Source: an uncultured Sutterella sp. (GTDB lineage: Bacteria; Pseudomonadota; Gammaproteobacteria; Burkholderiales; Burkholderiaceae_F). From it: a stretch of DNA of 5,841 bases. The position numbers and the translations under genes were made by a program. Numbering within the stretch: position 1 is the stretch's first letter; every line of letters begins with the position of its first letter. The stretch is from contig URYO01000091.1 of the NCBI GenBank assembly GCA_900552195.1, forward strand, positions 1 through 5,841, given 5' to 3'. Below are positions 1-5,841 of the stretch, piece by piece. The notes under the pieces were generated by a model that ran no database searches, had not been told where the DNA came from, and saw only the letters and a program-made list of their open reading frames with translations.

Positions 1-762
1 ATAGGGCAGAAGCGCTTCGATACGTTCATCCCAAACTTCCTTTGGTTCTCCCATAGAGACCCAAATATCCGTATGGATGAAGTCCACCCCTTTTACCGCT
101 GCTTCGGGATCTTCAGTAATCGTGATCCTTGCGCCCGAAGCCTTGGCGAATTCTCGGCACATGTCAATCAATTCCTGAGAGGGCCAATAAGCCTTTGGTG
201 CTCCGATACGAACATCCATGCCCATTTTTGCGCCGACAAGTAGCAGAGAATTACCGGTGTTAAAGCGAGCATCTCCGAGATAAGCAAAAGAGATGTCTTT
301 CCAGCGCTTTCCGCTGGCCTCTTTCATGGTAAGCAAGTCGCAGAGCATCTGGGTCGGATGCCATTCATCGGTCAGTCCGTTAAAAACAGGAACGCCCGCA
401 TACTCGGCGAGCTCTTCAACCGTTTCCTGCTTGAAGCCGCGAAATTCGATTGCGTCATACATGGAGCCCAAAACGCGAGCGGAGTCTTTAATACTTTCCT
501 TATGACCAATCTGTGAGACAGCAGGTTCAAAGAAAGTCGTATGTGCACCCTGATCATAGGCAGCCACTTCAAAGGCAGAACGAGTACGTGTAGAAGTTTT
601 TTCAAAAATCAGCGCAATGCTTTTTCCGCGAAGCTGAGGACGTTCCGTACCTGCTCTTTTGGCCTTCTTAAGATCTTCGGCCAATGAAACCAAGTAATCA
701 ATCTCTTCGGGTGTGTGGTTCACAAGACTCAGTAAGGAACGATTTTTCAGATTAAAGGGCAT
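1..762 (-). CDS. argF: Ornithine carbamoyltransferase, C-terminus cut off by the window edge
   Basis: This cytoplasmic enzyme transfers the carbamoyl group of carbamoyl phosphate to ornithine, giving citrulline. The frame is open from the ATG at 762 to base 1, giving 254 codons with no stop. Family members have about 330 residues, so roughly the last quarter, including the HCLP substrate loop, lies outside the window. Visible motifs are the carbamoyl-phosphate loop STRTR (residues 57-61), HPTQ (135-138), GDARFN (163-168, with the ornithine-contact Asn168) and DIWVSMG (232-238, with Asp232, Ser236 and Met237). The start is supported by a GGGAG ribosome-binding site and by an N-terminus, [13 protein letters not shown], that matches known family starts. 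It lies 54 bp after carB on the same strand, so the upstream synthetase probably supplies its substrate. The N-terminus and Glu106 look more like catabolic ArcB than anabolic ArgF, so the symbol argF rests on context and arcB is a real alternative. The enzyme activity itself is certain. Confidence 0.95.
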   Translation of the reverse strand, partial: MPFNLKNRSLLSLVNHTPEEIDYLVSLAEDLKKAKRAGTERPQLRGKSIALIFEKTSTRTRSAFEVAAYDQGAHTTFFEPAVSQIGHKESIKDSARVLGSMYDAIEFRGFKQETVEELAEYAGVPVFNGLTDEWHPTQMLCDLLTMKEASGKRWKDISFAYLGDARFNTGNSLLLVGAKMGMDVRIGAPKAYWPSQELIDMCREFAKASGARITITEDPEAAVKGVDFIHTDIWVSMGEPKEVWDERIEALLPY

Positions 763-767
763 ATTTA

Positions 768-773
768 CTCCCG
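768..773 (-). promoter_or_regulatory. Ribosome-binding site of the ornithine carbamoyltransferase gene
   Basis: Read on the minus strand, CGGGAG stands 5 nt before the ATG at 762. It is a good match to the anti-Shine-Dalgarno core and supports this start. It lies only 7 nt after the foot of the hairpin at 781-802, so folding there could affect ribosome access. Confidence 0.75.
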
Positions 774-780
774 GTTAATT

Positions 781-802
781 GCGCCTTCTTGAAAGAAAGC
801 GC
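781..802 (-). other. Hairpin in the carB to ornithine carbamoyltransferase gap
   Basis: On the minus-strand transcript the arms GCGCUUUCU and AGAAGGCGC pair over nine positions around a UUCA loop, with one G-U wobble. On the plus strand the same position is a C-A mismatch, so the stem is complete only in RNA transcribed in the direction of the genes. The following bases are AAUUAACC, without a run of U, so this is not a standard intrinsic terminator. Possible roles are a processing or stability element between carB and the next gene, a partial terminator, or a modulator of translation start. No function is demonstrated. Confidence 0.55.
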
Positions 803-816
803 TCATAAGAATGAAA

Positions 817-3800
817 TTAGTGCTGAAGGTGTTTGTGCAGCTCTTGCTGCGCATAAACCTCGGTATCCTGCATATGACGAATTCCTTCAATCACTGCCAA
901 GGCATTTGCCATAGCCGTGTAGAAAGTCACGTGGTTAGCCAGTGAGGCAATTCGAATGGCGGAAGCATCTGCGATTTCAGAGCGGCTTTCGGCTGCGACT
1001 GCAATCACCAATTGGATAGTGCCGTTTTTCAATTCGTCCACAATATTCGGGCGCCCCTCGGAAACCTTGTTCACCACATCGCATCGGTAGCCGGCTTCGC
1101 GGATGACTTTGGCCGTGCCGCGAGTAGCAACGAGCTGATAGCCTGCTTCCGTGAAGTTCTTAGCGAGCTGCGGCAGACGAGGCTTGTCTTCTTCCTTGAC
1201 GGAAATGAAGACGCGCCCGGACTTAGGAATCGCAGAATCGGCACCTAACTGGCTCTTAAAGAGAGCTTCGCCGAAGCTGCGGCCGACACCCATGACTTCG
1301 CCGGTGGAACGCATTTCCGGTCCGAGAACCGGGTCAACTCCTAAGAACTTGGCAAACGGGAAGACGGCTTCCTTAACGCTGTAGTGGTCGAGTTTAACTT
1401 CTACCGGCTGCTTCTGCTCTTCCAGACTCTGGCCGACCATACAGCGGGCGGCGATCTTAGCGAGCTGCTGTCCGGTGGACTTGGAAACAAACGGAACGGT
1501 TCTGGAAGCGCGCGGATTGACTTCGAGCACGAAGATTTCCGGATGATCGGAGAAGGCGTGCTGAATCGCAAACTGAACGTTCATCAGACCGACAACGTTT
1601 AAGGCGCGAGCCATTTCGCGGGTCTGGCGCTTAACTTCTTCGACCAGGGCCGGATCAAGAGAATACGGAGGAATCGAGCAAGCGGAGTCACCGGAGTGAA
1701 CGCCGGCCTGTTCGATATGCTGCATCACGCCGCCGATTCTGACTTCTTTACCGTCAGAGACGGCATCGACGTCCATTTCAACGGCGTCATCCAAGAAGCG
1801 ATCCAGAAGAACCGGAGAATCGAAAGAAACTTTAATGGCTTCGCGCATGTAGCGTTCGAGTTCGCTTCTGTCGTGCACGATATCCATGGCGCGACCGCCA
1901 AGCACGTAGCTCGGACGAACAACTAGCGGATAACCGATTTCGTCAGCCAAACGAATGGCCTCTTCTTCGGTGCGAGCGGTTCTGTTAGGGGGCTGATGAA
2001 GTCCGAGATTCTGCAGCAAGTGCTGGAAGCGTTCACGGTCTTCGGCAGCGTCAATGGAATCCGGAGACGTACCGATAATGTTGACGCCGTTGGCTTCCAG
2101 GGCGCGAGCGAGTTTAAGCGGAGTTTGGCCGCCATACTGAACAATGACGCCTTCGGGTTTTTCGACATCGATGATTTCGAGCACGTCTTCGAGCGTGACC
2201 GGTTCAAAGTACAGTCTGTCGCTCGTGTCGTAGTCGGTGGACACCGTTTCCGGGTTGCAGTTGACCATGATGGTTTCATAACCGTCTTCGCGGAGCGCCA
2301 TAGAGGCATGAACGCAGCAATAGTCAAACTCGATACCCTGACCGATACGGTTGGGGCCACCGCCCAGAATCATGATCTTGCGGCGATCGGAAGGATTAAC
2401 TTCAGATTCTTCCTCGTAGGTCGAATACATGTAAGCGGTATCCGTCGGGAATTCGCCTGCGCAGGTATCCACGCGTTTGTAGACCGGACGAATTCCGAGT
2501 TCGTAACGACGAGCACGAACCTGGTCTTCCTTGACCTTCAGAAGCTTAGCAATGCGACGATCGGAGAAGCCTTTCTTCTTGAGGAAAAGCATTTCTTCCT
2601 TGGAGAGCTCAGGCAGGCTGTATTCCTTGAGACGGTTCTCAATATCGACAAGCTCTTTAACCTGAACCAAGAACCAAGGATCAATCTTGGTGGCGCGATG
2701 AGCTTCTTTGACGGTGTAGCCCAAACGGAAAGCGTCGGCCAAGTACCAGAGACGGTCGGGGCCCGGTTCACTGATCTCGTGGTGGATCGTAGCGCGATCG
2801 GTCGAGATTTCGTTTAAGCCGTCTTTACCGGTTTCCAGACCGCGAAGTGCTTTCTGAAGTGCTTCCTGGAAGGTACGGCCGATGGCCATCACTTCGCCGA
2901 CTGACTTCATCTGTGTGGTCAGGCGCTTATCAGCTTGGGGGAATTTCTCGAAAGCAAAGCGCGGTGTCTTGACCACAACATAGTCGATGGTCGGTTCGAA
3001 AGATGCTGGAGTACGGCCGCCCGTGATTTCGTTTTTGAGTTCGTCGAGCGTATAGCCCACGGCCAGCTTGGCTGCTACTTTGGCGATCGGGAAGCCCGTT
3101 GCCTTAGAGGCCAGAGCGGAAGAGCGGGAAACACGCGGGTTCATCTCAATGACAACGAGCCGACCGTCTTTCGGGTTCACAGCGAACTGAACGTTGGAGC
3201 CGCCGGTGTCGACACCGATCTCTCGCAGAATAGCGATGGAGGCGTCACGCATGATCTGATATTCCTTATCAGTCAGCGTCTGAGCCGGCGCCACGGTGAT
3301 GGAGTCACCGGTGTGGACACCCATAGGGTCGAAGTTTTCGATGGAGCAAACGATGATGCAGTTGTCTTTGCTGTCGCGGACAACTTCCATTTCGTATTCT
3401 TTCCAGCCGAGCAAGGACTCTTCAATCAAGAGTTCGTGTGTCGGGGAGAGTTCAAGACCGCGGGTACAAATCTGGATGAATTCTTCCATGTTGTACGCAA
3501 TACCGCCGCCGGAGCCGCCGAGCGTAAAGCTCGGACGAATAATTGCCGGGAAGCCGATCTTAGCCTGGACTTTTAAAGCGTCGTCTAAAGAGTAAGCAAT
3601 ACCGGAGCGAGCGCTGCTCAGTCCGATCTTGTCCATTGCTTCTTTGAATTTCAGACGGTCTTCGGCTTTTTCAATCGCCTCGGGAGAAGCGCCGATCAGC
3701 TCGATATTGTATTTTTCGAGCACGCCGCTCTTTGCGAGTTCCATGGCGCAGTTAAGCGCCGTCTGGCCGCCCATGGTCGGGAGGATGGCATCCGGTCTTT

Positions 3801-4041
3801 CTTTTGCAATAATGCGTTCGACCACTTCTTTGGTGATCGGTTCAATATAAGTTACGTCCGCAGTCTGCGGGTCGGTCATGATGGTCGCCGGATTGCTGTT
3901 GACCAAAATAACCTTATAGCCTTCCTCACGGAGAGCTTTACAGGCCTGTGCACCGGAGTAATCGAACTCACAGGCTTGTCCGATGACAATCGGACCGGCT
4001 CCGATAATCAGAACCGATTTAATGTCAGTGCGCTTAGGCAT
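817..4041 (-). CDS. carB: Carbamoyl-phosphate synthase (glutamine-hydrolysing), large subunit
   Basis: CarB makes carbamoyl phosphate from bicarbonate, ammonia tunnelled from CarA, and two ATP, for pyrimidine and arginine synthesis in the cytoplasm. The 1074 residues match the usual length (E. coli 1073) and the whole domain order is present: carboxyphosphate ATP-grasp unit (about 1-403), oligomerisation domain (404-550), carbamoyl-phosphate ATP-grasp unit (551-935) and allosteric MGS-like domain (936-1074). In the first unit Arg129, Arg169, Glu215, Glu299, Asn301 and Arg303 sit at the E. coli numbers. In the second, Arg709, Glu840, Asn842 and Arg844 are equivalent. Likely ornithine contacts Glu777, Asp785, Glu891 and Thr1042 are kept. 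In the UMP pocket, Lys953, Thr973, Thr976 and Lys992 are kept, but the segment that normally reads Asn-Thr-Thr or Asn-Thr-Val is Ala-Val-Ala (1014-1016). The start MPKRTDIKS is the classical CarB N-terminus, with a strong ribosome-binding site. It follows gmhA by 6 bp and ends with TAA. No frameshift is seen. Confidence 0.99.
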   Translation of the reverse strand: MPKRTDIKSVLIIGAGPIVIGQACEFDYSGAQACKALREEGYKVILVNSNPATIMTDPQTADVTYIEPITKEVVERIIAKERPDAILPTMGGQTALNCAMELAKSGVLEKYNIELIGASPEAIEKAEDRLKFKEAMDKIGLSSARSGIAYSLDDALKVQAKIGFPAIIRPSFTLGGSGGGIAYNMEEFIQICTRGLELSPTHELLIEESLLGWKEYEMEVVRDSKDNCIIVCSIENFDPMGVHTGDSITVAPAQTLTDKEYQIMRDASIAILREIGVDTGGSNVQFAVNPKDGRLVVIEMNPRVSRSSALASKATGFPIAKVAAKLAVGYTLDELKNEITGGRTPASFEPTIDYVVVKTPRFAFEKFPQADKRLTTQMKSVGEVMAIGRTFQEALQKALRGLETGKDGLNEISTDRATIHHEISEPGPDRLWYLADAFRLGYTVKEAHRATKIDPWFLVQVKELVDIENRLKEYSLPELSKEEMLFLKKKGFSDRRIAKLLKVKEDQVRARRYELGIRPVYKRVDTCAGEFPTDTAYMYSTYEEESEVNPSDRRKIMILGGGPNRIGQGIEFDYCCVHASMALREDGYETIMVNCNPETVSTDYDTSDRLYFEPVTLEDVLEIIDVEKPEGVIVQYGGQTPLKLARALEANGVNIIGTSPDSIDAAEDRERFQHLLQNLGLHQPPNRTARTEEEAIRLADEIGYPLVVRPSYVLGGRAMDIVHDRSELERYMREAIKVSFDSPVLLDRFLDDAVEMDVDAVSDGKEVRIGGVMQHIEQAGVHSGDSACSIPPYSLDPALVEEVKRQTREMARALNVVGLMNVQFAIQHAFSDHPEIFVLEVNPRASRTVPFVSKSTGQQLAKIAARCMVGQSLEEQKQPVEVKLDHYSVKEAVFPFAKFLGVDPVLGPEMRSTGEVMGVGRSFGEALFKSQLGADSAIPKSGRVFISVKEEDKPRLPQLAKNFTEAGYQLVATRGTAKVIREAGYRCDVVNKVSEGRPNIVDELKNGTIQLVIAVAAESRSEIADASAIRIASLANHVTFYTAMANALAVIEGIRHMQDTEVYAQQELHKHLQH

Positions 4042-4047
4042 GATTTC

Positions 4048-4650
4048 TTATTCCTTGGATGGATTGGGTTCAGCCATACCGGCTTCGATTAACTCGATGA
4101 GGATGTGAATGACTTTGATGTGCAGTTCCTGAACGCGGTCGGCAAAACGACCGGCAGGCGTAACGATGGCCACATCTGCAAGTTCGCAAATCGGAGTATT
4201 CGGTTTGCCGGTGAGAGCAACGACTTTTATTCCTTTCGCTTTCGCCGCTTGAGCTGCTTTGACGACGTTTTTACTCGTTCCGCTCGTTGTAATACCGAGC
4301 AGAACATCTCCTTCTCTGCCTATGCCTTCTACAAAACGAGAAAAGACATCTTCGTATCCATAATCGTTAGAAACGCAGGACATATGAGAGGGATCTGCCA
4401 GTGACATTGCCGCATAAGCGGGACGATCTTGTCTGAAGCGGCCGGAGAGTTCTTCGGCAAAGTGCATCGCGTCGCATAAAGAGCCGCCGTTGCCGCAGGA
4501 CATAACTTTGCCGTTCTGCTTCATGGAGGCAACCATGAGGTCAGCCGCTTCGACGACCTTGCGGAGCATTTCCTCGTTGGAAAGCAGGTTGTCTAAACCG
4601 CTGCGGGCTTCTTGGAGCGCTGCTCTGACTGTCTGAACTTTATCTGTCAT
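4048..4650 (-). CDS. gmhA: Phosphoheptose isomerase (sedoheptulose-7-phosphate isomerase), SIS family
   Basis: GmhA converts sedoheptulose 7-phosphate to D-glycero-D-manno-heptose 7-phosphate, the first step to ADP-heptose for the lipopolysaccharide core, in the cytoplasm. The 200 residues are close to E. coli GmhA (192) and align along the whole length. Visible are the phosphate-binding SCGNGGS loop (51-57), the [10 protein letters not shown] segment (59-68), the SGTS loop (123-126) and the [13 protein letters not shown] helix (171-183). The metal and catalytic positions known in GmhA correspond to His63, Glu67, Gln174 and His182, and all are present, which favours GmhA over the related DnaA-binding protein DiaA. 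The position after GGS is Leu58 where E. coli has His. The ATG overlaps the carA stop in an ATGA, so translation is probably coupled. Its last codons contain the carB ribosome-binding site. It is unrelated in metabolism to its neighbours. The substrate could differ in detail, since sugar-phosphate isomerases of this fold vary. Confidence 0.93.
   Translation of the reverse strand: MTDKVQTVRAALQEARSGLDNLLSNEEMLRKVVEAADLMVASMKQNGKVMSCGNGGSLCDAMHFAEELSGRFRQDRPAYAAMSLADPSHMSCVSNDYGYEDVFSRFVEGIGREGDVLLGITTSGTSKNVVKAAQAAKAKGIKVVALTGKPNTPICELADVAIVTPAGRFADRVQELHIKVIHILIELIEAGMAEPNPSKE
4051..4056 (-). promoter_or_regulatory. Ribosome-binding site of carB, inside the end of gmhA
   Basis: On the minus strand AAGGAA stands 9 nt before the carB ATG. 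It coincides exactly with the last two sense codons of gmhA (Lys-Glu) directly before its TAA. Ribosomes finishing gmhA therefore pass over the carB start signal, which suggests coupling of carB translation to gmhA. Confidence 0.75.
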
Positions 4651-5837
4651 AAAGACTCTTTGTACTTCTGAATATTGGCAATGAAACGATCAAACAGCGG
4701 CTGAATGTCGTGCGGACCAGGGCTGGCTTCCGGGTGTCCCTGGAAGCAGAAGACCGGAGCATCTTTCAGTTCGAAGCCCTGAAGAGAACCGTCAAACAGC
4801 GACTTGTGCGTGACTTGAACATTCTCCGGCAGGCTTGCTTCATCAACCATAAAGCCATGGTTCTGACTTGTGATGTAAACACGCTTCGTTGCCAAATCCA
4901 CCACCGGGTGGTTAGCGCCGTGATGACCGAACTTCATCTTGAGGGTCTTTCCGCCGACAGCCAAACCAAGGATCTGATGGCCCAAGCAGATGCCGAACAG
5001 AGGAATCTTGGCATCGATGGCTTTCTTGGCTACTTCAATCGCGAAGTCGCAGGGTTCAGGGTCTCCGGGACCGTTGGAAAGGAAGATACCGTCCGGATGA
5101 AGCGCCATGGCTTCTTCAAACGTTGTGCGCGCCGGAACAACATGAACGTGGATACCTCGATCGGCCATTAAGCGAAGGATGTTTTCTTTTACGCCGAAGT
5201 CCCAAGCGACCACGCTGTAGGGATAGTCTTCAGGCTGGAACGAACCGGGACGGCCGAGGCCATTGTCCATACGCCAAGTACCTTCGCCCCATTCGTAGCG
5301 ATATGTCGTGCTGACTTTAGAAGCCAGTTCCTGGCCGACCATTCGAGGTGCTTCTGTAGCAGTTTTAGCCGCAACAGCGATTTCATGATCAGTGAGTTTG
5401 CCTTCAGCGGCAGCAACAATGCAGCCCGTCTGGGCGCCTGTCGTACGCAGAATGCGTGTCAGTCGTCGAGTGTCCACTTCGGCCAGTGCGACGATGCCGT
5501 TTTGTTTGAGATATTCCGTCAGACTTCGCTGACCTCGCCAATTGGAGACCACCGGAGACTCGCTGCGGATCACGAGGCCTGCAACGTGAACATCGGAAGA
5601 TTCCACATCGTCTTGGTTTACGCCGACATTACCGATGTGTGGATAAGTAAGAGTAACGATTTGTCCTGTATAGGAAGGATCCGTGAGGATCTCTTGATAG
5701 CCCGTCATTGCCGTATTAAAAACGACTTCGCCCACGGCCATGCCGGAAACGCCGATAGACCGGCCTTTAAAAACAGCTCCGTCCGCGAGCACTAATGCTG
5801 CTTCAGGTCGGGCGTCATTAATTAGATGATTATGCAC
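4647..5837 (-). CDS. carA: Carbamoyl-phosphate synthase (glutamine-hydrolysing), small subunit
   Basis: CarA is the class I glutamine amidotransferase subunit. It hydrolyses glutamine and passes ammonia through a tunnel to CarB. The 396 residues are close to the family norm of about 380. The N-terminal CarA domain (about 12-160) shows [20 protein letters not shown] and the TYPHIGNVG stretch. The amidotransferase domain (about 205-390) has the oxyanion segment SNGPGDP (254-260), the nucleophile Cys284 in GICLGHQ, and His368 and Glu370 in QGHPEAS, so the triad is complete. The proposed start is GTG at 5837, 12 residues before the conserved AALVLADG; E. coli CarA starts about four residues before the equivalent point, so the length fits. 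Only 4 bp upstream lie in the window and no ribosome-binding site can be judged, so a start further upstream cannot be excluded. The TGA stop overlaps the gmhA ATG by 4 bp. Any promoter or leader of the operon lies outside the window. Confidence 0.97.
   Translation of the reverse strand: MHNHLINDARPEAALVLADGAVFKGRSIGVSGMAVGEVVFNTAMTGYQEILTDPSYTGQIVTLTYPHIGNVGVNQDDVESSDVHVAGLVIRSESPVVSNWRGQRSLTEYLKQNGIVALAEVDTRRLTRILRTTGAQTGCIVAAAEGKLTDHEIAVAAKTATEAPRMVGQELASKVSTTYRYEWGEGTWRMDNGLGRPGSFQPEDYPYSVVAWDFGVKENILRLMADRGIHVHVVPARTTFEEAMALHPDGIFLSNGPGDPEPCDFAIEVAKKAIDAKIPLFGICLGHQILGLAVGGKTLKMKFGHHGANHPVVDLATKRVYITSQNHGFMVDEASLPENVQVTHKSLFDGSLQGFELKDAPVFCFQGHPEASPGPHDIQPLFDRFIANIQKYKESL
4656..4661 (-). 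promoter_or_regulatory. Weak ribosome-binding site of gmhA, inside carA
   Basis: On the minus strand AAAGAG lies 5 nt before the gmhA ATG, within the last codons of carA. It is a mediocre match to the Shine-Dalgarno core. Together with the ATGA stop-start overlap, it suggests that gmhA depends on reinitiation by ribosomes leaving carA. Confidence 0.5.
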
Positions 5838-5841
5838 TATG

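Noticed and set aside
781..802. Intrinsic terminator between carB and the carbamoyltransferase gene
   Set aside because: The stem is good but the following bases are AAUUAACC with no U-run in the direction of transcription, and no T-run follows on the other strand either.
803..850. Possible internal promoter before the carbamoyltransferase gene (TATGAG as a -10-like hexamer)
   Set aside because: TATGAG is a weak match, no convincing -35 hexamer stands at a suitable spacing, and most of the stretch is the end of carB.
1923..2360. Minus-strand open frame of 145 codons inside carB in another frame
   Set aside because: carB is continuous across this stretch and matches the family without a break, so this is a shadow frame and not a sign of a frameshift.
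1996..2817. Long plus-strand open frame of 273 codons opposite carB
   Set aside because: It lies wholly antisense to a complete and highly conserved carB. Its protein is low in recognisable motifs, and such frames are common opposite genes with strong codon bias. No ribosome-binding site or family resemblance was seen.
2935..3576. Plus-strand open frame of 213 codons opposite the first half of carB
   Set aside because: Same reason: it mirrors the codon pattern of the conserved first ATP-grasp unit and resembles no known family.
163..3950. Internal similarity of the two halves of carB as a recent repeat
   Set aside because: The two ATP-grasp halves are the ancient duplication found in all CarB proteins and not a local repeat.
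4048..4650. DiaA (DnaA initiator-associating protein) instead of GmhA
   Set aside because: The His, Glu, Gln and His positions of the GmhA metal and active site are all present, and the sequence follows E. coli GmhA along its length. DiaA is more distant.
4651..4661. Short palindrome AAAGA-G-TCTTT before the gmhA start
   Set aside because: A one-base loop cannot form a stable hairpin, and the bases encode the conserved end of CarA and overlap the ribosome-binding site. It is probably chance.

Overview
The window is a tightly packed, single-direction gene block. All four genes lie on the minus strand, so transcription runs from the right edge to the left edge: carA (small, glutamine-hydrolysing subunit of carbamoyl-phosphate synthetase), then gmhA (a sedoheptulose-7-phosphate isomerase of the SIS family), then carB (large subunit of the synthetase), then an ornithine carbamoyltransferase gene cut off by the left edge. 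The only non-coding DNA is a 6-bp gap between gmhA and carB, a 54-bp gap between carB and the carbamoyltransferase gene, and 4 bp before carA.

The proteins are proteobacterial. The CarA and CarB sequences follow the enterobacterial/betaproteobacterial type almost residue for residue. The CarB C-terminus and the moderate GC content would suit a Burkholderiales gut lineage such as Sutterella or Parasutterella. That placement is an impression from the protein sequences, not a demonstrated result. A GmhA implies a Gram-negative cell that makes ADP-heptose or another heptose derivative.

Functionally, CarA releases ammonia from glutamine. CarB turns ammonia, bicarbonate and two ATP into carbamoyl phosphate, which feeds pyrimidines (through aspartate carbamoyltransferase, not in this window) and arginine. 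The carbamoyltransferase at the left edge joins carbamoyl phosphate to ornithine to give citrulline, so the block is biased to the arginine branch. gmhA has no metabolic link to this pathway. It overlaps carA by 4 bp, and its last codons carry the ribosome-binding site of carB, so it is physically locked into the unit.

Points worth a second look: gmhA inserted between carA and carB; a CarB allosteric domain that keeps ornithine contacts but has lost several expected UMP contacts; a carbamoyltransferase that looks more like catabolic ArcB than anabolic ArgF although it follows carAB; and a hairpin just upstream of its ribosome-binding site. No CRISPR array, mobile element, tRNA, rRNA or phage gene is visible, and I see no clear evidence of a wholly new system here.
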